A stretch of 36,297 nucleotides of DNA from a virus. A program made the position numbers and the translations under genes. The stretch's first letter is position 1. Every line of letters begins with the position of its first letter. The stretch is from positions 1 through 36,297 of IMG/VR virus record IMGVR_UViG_3300017527_001024. One strand, 5' to 3'. Below are positions 1 through 5,706 of this stretch, in pieces. The notes below the pieces were generated by a model. It ran no database searches. It was not told where the DNA came from and saw nothing but the letters and a program-made list of their open reading frames with translations.

Positions 1-333
1 CAGGAGTTATTGAAGGCTGGAGACGATATCATCTTTGAGATCAAAGAAATGGATCTGGAGGGCAGTGAAATGTCTTTCAACAATCCAGTTTTGGTATGTC
101 AAAAGATGATCATAAATAAAAAGGATGAGTTAGAACTTGTTGAATATGGGTTCTTTCGTTTAACGGTCCAATGGGTTCCTTTGAAGGTTTCCCTTGGATT
201 GGATGAGCGGTATCCAAAGAAGCCAGAGCATACGGCTGCAGTTGGGAAGATCTGTCATCTCACTTATAATGGGATGATCAAGAACAAAGCTGATAAGGAT
301 CAGACCACTTGGAGCACTGAGTGGGTCAAGTAA
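1..333 (+). CDS. Unrecognised protein, first gene of the rightward operon (cut by window edge)
   Basis: The reading frame is open from base 1 to a TAA at 331-333. The last six bases of the window (36292-36297) are ATG AAA and join in frame to base 1, so on a circular molecule the gene is complete with 112 residues starting MKQELLKAGDD. I do not recognise the family. The protein is mixed alpha/beta in character, has only two cysteines, and has an aromatic stretch (FFRLTVQWVPLKV) in the middle. No membrane segment is visible. Its place at the head of the rightward unit, before the zinc-ribbon genes and the primase, suggests an early protein, possibly in replication or host takeover; that is inference only. 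Confidence 0.8.
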   Translation, partial: QELLKAGDDIIFEIKEMDLEGSEMSFNNPVLVCQKMIINKKDELELVEYGFFRLTVQWVPLKVSLGLDERYPKKPEHTAAVGKICHLTYNGMIKNKADKDQTTWSTEWVK

Positions 334-363
334 GGCTTTTTTCGGTCGGGTGGGGGTTTTTTT
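334..363 (+). terminator. T-rich stretch after first gene, possible terminator
   Basis: Two runs of six to seven T (about 337-342 and 357-363) follow the TAA directly. Archaeal RNA polymerase can terminate on such T-tracts. The interval 334-510 otherwise holds no convincing gene: it has C/T-rich sequence and the tRNA-like element listed next. Confidence 0.35.
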
Positions 364-413
364 ACTCACACACCCATCTCTTCTATCTTTTTCCCCCACC
401 CATCCCATCCTCT

Positions 414-507
414 GCGATCTGGCTGGTGTCCTCCGTCCTTTTACTGGTGCATCCCATTCTACTAGCCTTTTGCCAAACGGAGCTGGGTTCAATCCCCGGG
501 GATCGCT
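414..507 (+). other. tRNA-like element (acceptor plus T-arm), possibly a remnant
   Basis: Bases 414-420 (GCGATCT) can pair with 500-506 (GGATCGC), six Watson-Crick pairs and one G-U. Directly inside lies a T-arm: stem 483-487/495-499 and the 7-base loop TTCAATC, a good match to the conserved T-loop. The 62 bases between do not fold into a clear D-arm or a standard 7-base anticodon loop; the best inner hairpin is CTGGT/ACTAG with a 12-base loop (444-465). It may be an intron-bearing, decayed or mimic tRNA, or an attachment-site relic, or chance. No integrase gene is present to support an attachment site. Confidence 0.3.
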
Positions 508-510
508 TCT

Positions 511-741
511 ATGTCTCTGTCTACGGTGAAAACATTTCGATGCGCGAATCCTCGTTGTGATTTTTATTTTCATGCGAGGAAGAGGGGGTTGCGTCGGTTT
601 TGTAGTGAGCGATGTCGGGTGAGGATGTCGAATCATCGTAACAGGAAATATAGAGCAAGGTGGAATCGACAAAAGTATCGTCGGTTAATAAAGGAGGGAT
701 TGAATACAGATGTCAAGCAGAAAGGAAAGGATTTGCCGTAG
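511..741 (+). CDS. Small CGNR-like zinc-finger protein
   Basis: 76 residues. Cysteines 11, 16, 31 and 35 (CANPRC, then CSERC) form a C-x4-C-x14-C-x3-C pattern close to the CGNR zinc finger, followed by an Arg/Lys-rich helix (about residues 36-62) suited to nucleic-acid binding. A weak GGGGAT ribosome site lies about seven bases before ATG 511. It overlaps the next mini-gene by 32 bases. The same CANP-x-C knuckle recurs in the protein at 1042-1365, so the two are probably paralogues. It is likely a DNA- or RNA-binding early protein; the target is unknown. Confidence 0.75.
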   Translation: MSLSTVKTFRCANPRCDFYFHARKRGLRRFCSERCRVRMSNHRNRKYRARWNRQKYRRLIKEGLNTDVKQKGKDLP

Positions 742-805
742 TTGTGGAAAACTCTGTTGGGGCCATTACTGCCGTGAATGTTGGCGTGTTTTTATGCATG
801 GGTGA
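710..805 (+). CDS. 31-residue zinc-ribbon mini-protein
   Basis: ATG 710 to TGA 803-805, preceded by AAGGAGGG at 691-698. The peptide has four to five cysteines in CRSC and CREC pairs with intervening Cys and His, the signature of a single small zinc ribbon. It lies in a dense series of similar mini-genes. The function is unknown; the short length makes the call moderate. Confidence 0.55.
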   Translation: MSSRKERICRSCGKLCWGHYCRECWRVFMHG

Positions 806-812
806 TTTTATC

Positions 813-932
813 ATGAAACGATGTATGTTGTGCGGTAAATTTAAAAAATGTCTGGTCATATGTGAGGATTGTTTTAACGAGGTACTGAATAAAGATGCGT
901 ATGAAGATGCAATTACACCATTACCAAAATAA
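813..932 (+). CDS. 39-residue zinc-ribbon mini-protein
   Basis: A GGTGAT ribosome site at 801-806 sits seven bases before ATG 813, which decides the start over longer in-frame options. The protein begins MKRCMLCGKFKKC and has CxxC at residues 4-7 and CEDC at 17-20, a classic one-knuckle zinc ribbon, followed by a short acidic tail. Member of the mini-protein series; specific role unknown. Confidence 0.65.
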   Translation: MKRCMLCGKFKKCLVICEDCFNEVLNKDAYEDAITPLPK

Positions 933-935
933 GGG

Positions 936-1049
936 GTGATTACAACGGAAACAAGATATTGTGTGAATTGTGGAAGATGTTGGGCTTGTGGTAAAAGAAT
1001 ACCTGATTGCAAATGTAATCATAAGGAGAAAGTGAAAGGTAATGGGTAA
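936..1049 (+). CDS. 37-residue Cys-rich mini-protein with unusual start
   Basis: The frame has CVNC, CWAC and CKC clusters (seven cysteines in all) and ends at TAA 1047-1049, overlapping the next start by eight bases. A perfect GGGGTGAT ribosome site at 933-940 precedes it, but no ATG follows. GTG 936 lies inside the site itself, so initiation at ATT 939 or ACG 945, or at the GTG, must be considered. The Cys pattern matches the zinc-ribbon neighbours. Confidence 0.5.
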   Translation: MITTETRYCVNCGRCWACGKRIPDCKCNHKEKVKGNG

Positions 1050-1365
1050 TCCATTAGGTCAAGTAATAGAGGTTTGTCCATTTTGTAATTCAGAATATAT
1101 ACGATTTGCATATCCTGATAATTTAGGGATGGGAACGATTTGTAAAGTTTGTCGAAAGCGTAGTGATAGAGAAAGCCATAATAAATTTAGGAGATGGAAA
1201 GCACCAAGTTTTGTTGAGTGTGCAAATCCAGGATGTGCTAATGGTTTTTATAAGGGTGGTCACCAATTATATTGTGGTGAATGTATGGATTATTTCAGAT
1301 TAAAAAAGATGAGGGAATATTCAAGAGAATGGAGAAGGAAAAATAAGGGGGAACTTAAACCTTGA
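1042..1365 (+). CDS. Double zinc-ribbon protein
   Basis: 107 residues with two zinc-binding units: C12-x2-C15 with C34-x2-C37, and C60-x4-C65 (CANPGC) with C78-x2-C81, followed by a basic helix rich in Arg and Trp (SREWRRKNKG). The second unit resembles the protein at 511-741. It ends with a TTGA overlap into the next gene, so translation is likely coupled. Probably nucleic-acid binding; partner unknown. Confidence 0.75.
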   Translation: MGNPLGQVIEVCPFCNSEYIRFAYPDNLGMGTICKVCRKRSDRESHNKFRRWKAPSFVECANPGCANGFYKGGHQLYCGECMDYFRLKKMREYSREWRRKNKGELKP

Positions 1366-1589
1366 AACCGTTAGAAGTTGAAGATGCAAATCCCTGCATG
1401 AAATGTGGAAGTGTTCAATGTGCTTTTTGCAGTCAAGATGTTATTGATGCTTTCAATGGGTTTCACGAAGATGTCGCTAAATATATTGAACACGATGGTA
1501 GGGTTAGATGGATTAAATATTATGCACTTTTGAAGAAGTGGTTTCCTGCTGTTGTGAAGATAATTAATAAGGAGGAAGTGAAACCATGA
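1362..1589 (+). CDS. 75-residue zinc-ribbon protein
   Basis: Starts at TTG 1362, overlapping the previous stop by four bases, with a GGGG-containing site upstream. CMKC and CAFC (residues 12-23) make a tight zinc knuckle near the N-terminus; the rest is a helical segment rich in Trp, Tyr and Lys. It ends in an ATGA overlap with the next gene. Function unknown. Confidence 0.7.
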   Translation: MKPLEVEDANPCMKCGSVQCAFCSQDVIDAFNGFHEDVAKYIEHDGRVRWIKYYALLKKWFPAVVKIINKEEVKP

Positions 1590-1708
1590 AGGAAGGATTC
1601 TGTAGAGAATGTGGTCGGTATCAATGGTTGTTTGAACCGAGGGATATTTGTGAAAGATGTGCTGAACCTGTGAATAAAAAACTTAAGAGGGAACTGAATG
1701 GTAAATGA
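1586..1708 (+). CDS. 40-residue zinc-ribbon mini-protein
   Basis: GGAGGAAG at 1571-1578 precedes ATG 1586 at good spacing. The peptide starts MKEGFCRECGRYQ and holds CREC and CERC pairs 12 residues apart, followed by a basic tail. It overlaps both neighbours and is the last of seven consecutive genes with paired cysteines. Confidence 0.65.
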   Translation: MKEGFCRECGRYQWLFEPRDICERCAEPVNKKLKRELNGK

Positions 1709-1817
1709 AGAAGAATTAAGAAAAATCGTCAGGGAAGAAATTAAAGATTATTTATCTGGTTTATTGGATTATATAAATGAGAAGCATGAGAAAAAATTTG
1801 GAAAAAAATTATTCTAA
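1698..1817 (+). CDS. 39-residue charged helical protein
   Basis: ATG 1698 overlaps the previous gene and has AAGAGGGAA just upstream. The sequence is almost entirely charged and predicted helical (starts MVNEEELRKIVREEIKDYL), with no cysteine. It may be a small dimerisation or regulatory peptide; no family is recognised. Confidence 0.6.
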   Translation: MVNEEELRKIVREEIKDYLSGLLDYINEKHEKKFGKKLF

Positions 1818-1843
1818 GGAGAAAAGCCAACTTTAGGTGGATA

Positions 1844-1964
1844 CATGAAGGTGATAGTCGGAAGTAACTGTGACGATAAGCATACTCAAGATTATCGTAT
1901 CAAAGGAATAAATCCATCTGTGGTGGATGGAAACTGCGGTGAAGTTAAACGGCTACCCTTCATG
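1844..1964 (+). ncRNA. Candidate structured RNA (three-stem element)
   Basis: CATGAAGG (1844-1851) pairs with CCTTCATG (1957-1964) as a perfect 8-bp closing stem. It encloses hairpins CGATAA/TTATCG (1874-1879/1892-1897) and CCATC/GATGG (1914-1918/1926-1930). This is a possible multi-branch RNA. It matches no riboswitch or ribozyme I recognise, and chance pairing cannot be excluded. Confidence 0.3.
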
Positions 1965-1988
1965 CCACATTCTAAGGAGGAATCATAA
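1845..1988 (+). CDS. Possible 47-residue protein overlapping a structured RNA candidate
   Basis: An AGGTGG site at 1835-1840 precedes ATG 1845; the frame ends at TAA 1986-1988. The product (starts MKVIVGSNCDDKHTQ) matches nothing I know and is not strongly protein-like. The same bases carry a closed set of stems described in the next entry, so coding status is uncertain. Confidence 0.45.
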   Translation: MKVIVGSNCDDKHTQDYRIKGINPSVVDGNCGEVKRLPFMPHSKEES

Positions 1989-2030
1989 CGTATTAACCTA
2001 TTAGTTGATATGTATATATGGTGGAATAAA

Positions 2031-2126
2031 ATGACAATAAAAATCCGTCGTCGAGGACTACTACCACGTCTTTGTATCCTTCTATTGCTGATATTAATGG
2101 GATATGTACTCGGTAAGTTTTATTGA
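2031..2126 (+). CDS. 31-residue single-span membrane peptide
   Basis: GGTGG at 2020-2024 points to ATG 2031, giving a basic N-terminus (KIRRR) followed by a hydrophobic helix of about 17 residues. An in-frame ATG at 2010 would add seven residues (MYIWWNK) but lacks a ribosome site. It is likely inserted in the cytoplasmic membrane with the basic end inside. Role unknown. Confidence 0.6.
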   Translation: MTIKIRRRGLLPRLCILLLLILMGYVLGKFY

Positions 2127-2130
2127 AATC

Positions 2131-2159
2131 CTATTTAAATAACAACCAGAGGTGGTGAG
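2131..2159 (+). promoter_or_regulatory. TATA-like box and ribosome site before the primase gene
   Basis: CTATTTAAAT at 2131-2140 resembles an archaeal TATA box. GAGGTGGTGAG at 2149-2159 is a strong ribosome site, but it is 25 bases from the first ATG (2184) and only about eight from an in-frame ATA at 2166. Confidence 0.4.
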
Positions 2160-2183
2160 AGAAATATAAAACGAGAAGAGTTA

Positions 2184-4271
2184 ATGGAACAGTGGGTCTG
2201 GTGGTATTGGAACCATGGTTTTAGTATCATCCCCGTGAAGCAGAATAAGGCTCCTAATATAGATCGATGGGAAGACTTCCAGTATCGACGACCCACAGAA
2301 AATCAGATCCAGAAATGGCTGGATTCAAAGAAATTCCAAAATGTGGGTATTATCTGCGGTGCAGTATCCGACAATTTGGTGGTCATCGATATCGATGATG
2401 CCTCTATTGTCGATGAATTAGATTTAAACCTTGATAAGATCTCTGAATATGGATGGGTTGCGAGGACGGGAAAAGGCTATCATATTTATCTGAAAGATAT
2501 AGGAAATCCGGGGGGCCCACAACGATATCGTCGATTAAAACTCGACAAATGCGCCAATGGATCCTATGTCGTCGCTCCACCAAGTAAGCATCAGAACACC
2601 GCCATCTATTCTTTTATGAATATCTCAAAGCCGGAGGATCTCCATCCATTGAAGGAACGAGATGTTGGACGGATGTGGAATCAGATCATCGAACAGGTTG
2701 CTCATCTGAAAGGGGAACAGGTGCAGACACCTACTGTCTTTTCGGAGAATGGCGATGCTGATTGTGTGGAGCTTATCAAGAAAGGTGTTGATGAAGGGCA
2801 ACGGAATGAGGCAGCGTTTGCATTGGCGAACTATTATAAAAACATAAAGAAGCTTTCAGCGACTGAGGTGGAGACGTTGGTTAAAAAGTGGAATACAGAG
2901 AACAAACCAAGTCTTCCAATTGGTGAGATCTCAGCGGTTATCAACTCAGCGATGAAACCAAAGTATAAGACAGGGTGTCCTCGTATACGGGAGATTGGAT
3001 TTTGTCCGTATAAGACAACGAAGGAATGCCCTTTCATCAACAAAGAGATCCCACGGAAACATTTTAGTTCTGCCCCACAATCTCTTCAGGATGTATATAC
3101 ACGTATCGGTAAATGGTTATTTGTTCCCGATACCGATAGGATTGATGTTGTCCTTGCGGTTGCTTTATCAAATCAATATAAGGGGCTGCCATTATGGTTG
3201 TTTATCATCGGTAGTTCAGGTGATGCAAAATCAGAGATCGTTGCCACATTAGATGGTATGCCGAATCTCATTAAGATCGATCAGATTACACCAAAGACAT
3301 TAGCATCTGGTGCTAAGGAAGGAGGGAAAAAGGTTCACGATCTTGGTGAGGAGCTTCAAAACAAGTCGACAATCCTCTTGTTTAAGGATCTCGCTTGTCT
3401 AACAACATTGAAGTCTGATGATAAACGGGAGATCTGGGGGCAGTTCCGTACGCTCTATGATGGGGAGATCAATAAGAAGACCGGATCTGGCGTACACACT
3501 TTATATAAGAACTGTCATGTAACGATTATCGCTTGTATGACTAAACTGTTTAAACAAGAACAGCTGGTGAAGGAGCAGCTTGGTACCCGTGAGCTTCAAT
3601 ATGAGATCTGGGCGAATCCTAAACATGATATAGAGAAAATGAAGAAGGCGATGTCTCATCGTGGGAAGGAAAAAGAGATGAGGGAGGAGCTCCGTGAGAC
3701 GGTGCAGGGGTTTCTTTCTACAAAAGAGTTCGATGAAAGTATTGTGATGCCTGCGGACATCTTTGATTTTTTGCTGAAGAAATGTGCTAAACTGCGGTTG
3801 CTTCGTGCTACGGCATATAATGATTATTATTCTCCTCGTGCTGAGCTTATTGGTGATGCTGATGCAGAGGTTACTACTCGGGTGATGCAACAATTTGATG
3901 TGTTGTATTGTTCATTAAAAAGCTTAGACGAAGAGTATCCTTTAGAGAAATTCAAAAAAATAATAGAGAATGTTGTGAAATCTAGTAGTCATCCTATTAG
4001 GTATAAATTGTACAACTTTTTTGAGAAAAAATCGTTCGAATGGTATAATTTAAACCAGTTGCATAGTGAGTTACGTATCGGACGAAAGAGCATCAGCGGA
4101 CAATGTGAGATCCTTTGGAATCTTGATTATCTTGAAAAACAAAATAGGGAGGAAGAGGTATATTTTGGGAACAAATGGCAGGATGTTGTCTACTATAAGA
4201 AAAAAAGCCCATTGACTCCCGCCAAAAACGATGAGGATTGGCATAATAAAGGTCAGCTGTTCTTTAAATAA
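2184..4271 (+). CDS. Viral primase-polymerase with superfamily 3-like ATPase domain
   Basis: 695 residues. The N-terminal bifunctional primase-polymerase domain (about 1-160) shows GFSIIPVK, the catalytic D69-x-D71 in VVIDIDD, and His100 in GKGYHIYL. A primase C-terminal helical part follows (GQRNEAAFALANYY), then a C-x7-C-type segment near 263-283 (GCPRIREIGFCPY) that could bind zinc. The ATPase has Walker A GSSGDAKS near 343 and a Walker-B-like strand STILLFKDL near 397. The C-terminus (about 600-680) looks like a winged helix for DNA binding. It would prime and unwind the viral genome. The strongest ribosome site suggests a start at ATA 2166, adding six residues. Base composition becomes more AT-rich from about 3900, hinting at a mosaic C-terminus. 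Confidence 0.93.
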   Translation: MEQWVWWYWNHGFSIIPVKQNKAPNIDRWEDFQYRRPTENQIQKWLDSKKFQNVGIICGAVSDNLVVIDIDDASIVDELDLNLDKISEYGWVARTGKGYHIYLKDIGNPGGPQRYRRLKLDKCANGSYVVAPPSKHQNTAIYSFMNISKPEDLHPLKERDVGRMWNQIIEQVAHLKGEQVQTPTVFSENGDADCVELIKKGVDEGQRNEAAFALANYYKNIKKLSATEVETLVKKWNTENKPSLPIGEISAVINSAMKPKYKTGCPRIREIGFCPYKTTKECPFINKEIPRKHFSSAPQSLQDVYTRIGKWLFVPDTDRIDVVLAVALSNQYKGLPLWLFIIGSSGDAKSEIVATLDGMPNLIKIDQITPKTLASGAKEGGKKVHDLGEELQNKSTILLFKDLACLTTLKSDDKREIWGQFRTLYDGEINKKTGSGVHTLYKNCHVTIIACMTKLFKQEQLVKEQLGTRELQYEIWANPKHDIEKMKKAMSHRGKEKEMREELRETVQGFLSTKEFDESIVMPADIFDFLLKKCAKLRLLRATAYNDYYSPRAELIGDADAEVTTRVMQQFDVLYCSLKSLDEEYPLEKFKKIIENVVKSSSHPIRYKLYNFFEKKSFEWYNLNQLHSELRIGRKSISGQCEILWNLDYLEKQNREEEVYFGNKWQDVVYYKKKSPLTPAKNDEDWHNKGQLFFK

Positions 4272-4340
4272 ATAGTGGGTGTATTATCATTAAAAAAATT
4301 AAAATGCGTCAGCGTGGCTTAAAATAGCTTTTAAATTGAT

Positions 4341-4374
4341 TTATAGAAAAAAAGAAAAGGTGGAAATATCCACC
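4341..4374 (-). terminator. Terminator of the leftward operon
   Basis: Reading leftward, stem GGTGGA/TCCACC (4369-4374 with 4359-4364, 4-base loop) is followed by TTTTCTTTTTTTC. It lies six bases past the last leftward gene. The convergent intergenic stretch 4272-4379 holds nothing else I would call; a 17-codon frame after the primase is too short to support. Confidence 0.75.
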
Positions 4375-4379
4375 ACGGT

Positions 4380-4559
4380 TTACCATCCAAGAGGTTCTTT
4401 GGTGACAGCTCTCAATACAACATTAACGACGACAAGTATTGCTCCTGCTTCTTCAGCAGTGACATCAAAACCTAGTAATCCTTTTGACAGCAATACAACT
4501 ATGGCTATAATGTTTACCCATAGCGTCTTAGAGAGATACCAAGATTTGCCTTCTGGCAT
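4380..4559 (-). CDS. Holin-like small membrane protein
   Basis: 59 residues, with a perfect GGAGGTGAA ribosome site before the ATG. The pattern SKTLWVN at the start, two hydrophobic segments (about 14-30 and 38-50), and the end LRAVTKEPLGW match small phage membrane proteins encoded beside lysis genes. It is probably a holin or holin partner that would permeabilise the host membrane at the end of infection. It is the last gene of the leftward unit. Confidence 0.75.
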   Translation of the reverse strand: MPEGKSWYLSKTLWVNIIAIVVLLSKGLLGFDVTAEEAGAILVVVNVVLRAVTKEPLGW

Positions 4560-4577
4560 ATTTCACCTCCTTAATGC

Positions 4578-4739
4578 TTATAATCCCATCGACACTGAAA
4601 TGTCAAATGTAAAGTCTAACACTTTGTTGAGTATGAGAGCTGTACCTATAATGATGGCACCAAATGTGGTCACTTTCATAAACAAACCAAATGCTTTCTG
4701 TATTTCTTCATTACTCACAATAGTTTCTTTTATTGTCAC
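4578..4739 (-). CDS. 53-residue single-span membrane protein
   Basis: GTG start at 4739 after AAAAGGAGGTGAAAAA, a near-ideal ribosome site. A charged N-terminal half is followed by one hydrophobic segment (TTFGAIIIGTALILN, about residues 24-38). It stands between a coiled-coil/TM protein and the holin-like protein, so a role in lysis as pinholin or anti-holin is reasonable but unproven. Confidence 0.7.
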   Translation of the reverse strand: MTIKETIVSNEEIQKAFGLFMKVTTFGAIIIGTALILNKVLDFTFDISVSMGL

Positions 4740-4753
4740 TTTTTCACCTCCTT

Positions 4754-4954
4754 TTAAGACAGAAATGCGGTTAAAAAACCAGCGATAGCTCCAATAGTAC
4801 CGCTCATTGCTGCAGTCTTAATAAGTAAGCCCGTCAGCTTCGAGTTGATCTTATCTATCTTTTTTCCTAGAGCGATTTGGCTCTTTTTTACCTCCTTCAT
4901 TTCTTGGTCAAGGTCCTCCAACGCTCGAATGACATAGCCACGCCATTCGGTCAT
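4754..4954 (-). CDS. XhlA-like coiled-coil membrane protein
   Basis: 66 residues from ATG 4954 (AGGATGA seven bases upstream). An alternative ATG at 4987 has GAGGAG eight bases upstream, overlaps the cupin gene by eight bases, and gives 77 residues. A charged coiled coil (about 8-42 in the short form, EDLDQEMKEVKKSQ) is followed by a C-terminal membrane helix. This is the architecture of the haemolysin XhlA family found in phage lysis cassettes. It probably associates with the two neighbouring membrane proteins. Confidence 0.7.
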   Translation of the reverse strand: MTEWRGYVIRALEDLDQEMKEVKKSQIALGKKIDKINSKLTGLLIKTAAMSGTIGAIAGFLTAFLS

Positions 4955-4979
4955 CTTCATCCTAAAATCGTTATTGTGT

Positions 4980-5417
4980 TCAGGCATCTGGATACTCCTC
5001 TGATGCTGGTATGGTTATACCAATAATCCATGTATCTTCAAGCATGATACCACCATGTGGTTCATTCGGTGGGAAATACACTCCGTCTCCAACACCGACA
5101 ACCCTGTTTGGTTTTTTCATATCCCGTGTAGATTTTCCATCTTTGAGAAATCCAAAACTCGGTTGTTTATATAATTCAAATGCTCCCACATACACTATAC
5201 AGTATTCTTTTTCTGGATGGTTGTGTTCTGGTATCTTTGTTCCCTTGCTCATAAACACTCGCTGCACAGCTACAACTGGTTCCTTATGTAAACCAAAACC
5301 GATGAATGTCCCACTATCTACTGTTGTATATTCAAAGAGATGGTCTCTGTTGTGTTTACTATCGACTTGCAGTTCAATCTCCCTTGTTTTGTCGATAAGT
5401 CTCTTTAAATTAACCAT
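4980..5417 (-). CDS. Cupin-fold protein
   Basis: 145 residues from ATG 5417, chosen because GGAGGATGA ends about six bases upstream. Both cupin motifs are present: G59-x5-H65-x-H67-x3-E71-x6-G78, and the second motif GDGVYFPPNEPH ending at H121. The four ligands H65, H67, E71 and H121 would bind one metal in a small beta-barrel. The substrate cannot be read; it may be a sugar or small metabolite, or a structural role. It is unusual to find one inside a viral lysis-like cassette. An eight-base overlap links its start to the end of the NrdD-like gene. Confidence 0.85.
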   Translation of the reverse strand: MVNLKRLIDKTREIELQVDSKHNRDHLFEYTTVDSGTFIGFGLHKEPVVAVQRVFMSKGTKIPEHNHPEKEYCIVYVGAFELYKQPSFGFLKDGKSTRDMKKPNRVVGVGDGVYFPPNEPHGGIMLEDTWIIGITIPASEEYPDA

Positions 5418-5553
5418 CTTCATCCTCCAGTTCAAATGCTGTTCGGTCATGGAACTCTTGTCGTTTACCGATATTCCACTGGTCTACCGGTCGGAGATAG
5501 CCGACGACACGGCTGTAAACTTCACATCGTATTCGTTTCTGTTTCTTCTTTAT
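5410..5553 (-). CDS. Stand-alone C-terminal tail of class III ribonucleotide reductase (NrdD-like glycyl radical peptide)
   Basis: 47 residues with CEVYSRVVGYLRPVDQWN followed by GKRQEFHDR. This is the C-terminal motif of anaerobic ribonucleoside-triphosphate reductase NrdD; the G in RVVGY corresponds to the glycyl-radical loop. The catalytic barrel and most of the Zn-cysteine pairs are absent. There is no ATG, GTG or TTG: the frame opens directly after an in-frame TAG. GGAGGTG lies five bases before ATA 5553, so an ATA start is the simplest reading; read-through of the TAG is the alternative. By analogy with YfiD and T4 Y06I, which repair oxygen-cleaved pyruvate formate-lyase, it could serve as a spare radical domain for the host NrdD. 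That role is inference. Confidence 0.75.
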   Translation of the reverse strand: MKKKQKRIRCEVYSRVVGYLRPVDQWNIGKRQEFHDRTAFELEDEDG

Positions 5554-5703
5554 CTACCCACCTCCATTCAATTCTTTTTGTAATCTCTCCCTATAGTTCA
5601 GTAATAGTGTTCCAAGCTTTGGGCTTACTGCACCCAAGCTGAGTGCGTTTATGAGTTGTATGGTTGCCTTTATTTCATCCGATGTCGCTTCAATCATATG
5701 CAT
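5554..5703 (-). CDS. 49-residue helical protein
   Basis: ATG 5703 (or ATG 5697, two codons on) to TAG 5554-5556. The sequence is helical (starts MHMIEATSDEIKATIQLI) and ends ELNGGG. The stop TAG and the TAG of the upstream fibre gene lie in the same frame as the NrdD-like peptide, so the three frames differ only by TAG codons. Family not recognised; similar short helical proteins occur between fibre and lysis genes in phages. Confidence 0.65.
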   Translation of the reverse strand: MHMIEATSDEIKATIQLINALSLGAVSPKLGTLLLNYRERLQKELNGGG

Positions 5704-5706
5704 AGT

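Noticed and set aside
483-507. Attachment site for integration
   Set aside because: Only tRNA 3'-like sequence was found, with no second copy in the window and no integrase or excisionase gene.
160-672. A long reverse-strand open frame of 170 codons across the first genes
   Set aside because: It lies antisense to cysteine-rich coding frames with good ribosome sites, has low-complexity Pro/Arg content, and no ribosome site.
4275-4328. A 17-codon frame after the primase ending LKKIKMRQRGLK
   Set aside because: Too short, with a GTG start and no separate support; weak likeness to the basic membrane peptide at 2031 is not enough.
5011-5583. A 190-codon rightward open frame opposite the cupin gene
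   Set aside because: It mirrors the cupin and NrdD-like genes, which show clear family motifs; the product is Ser/Leu-rich and has no domain.
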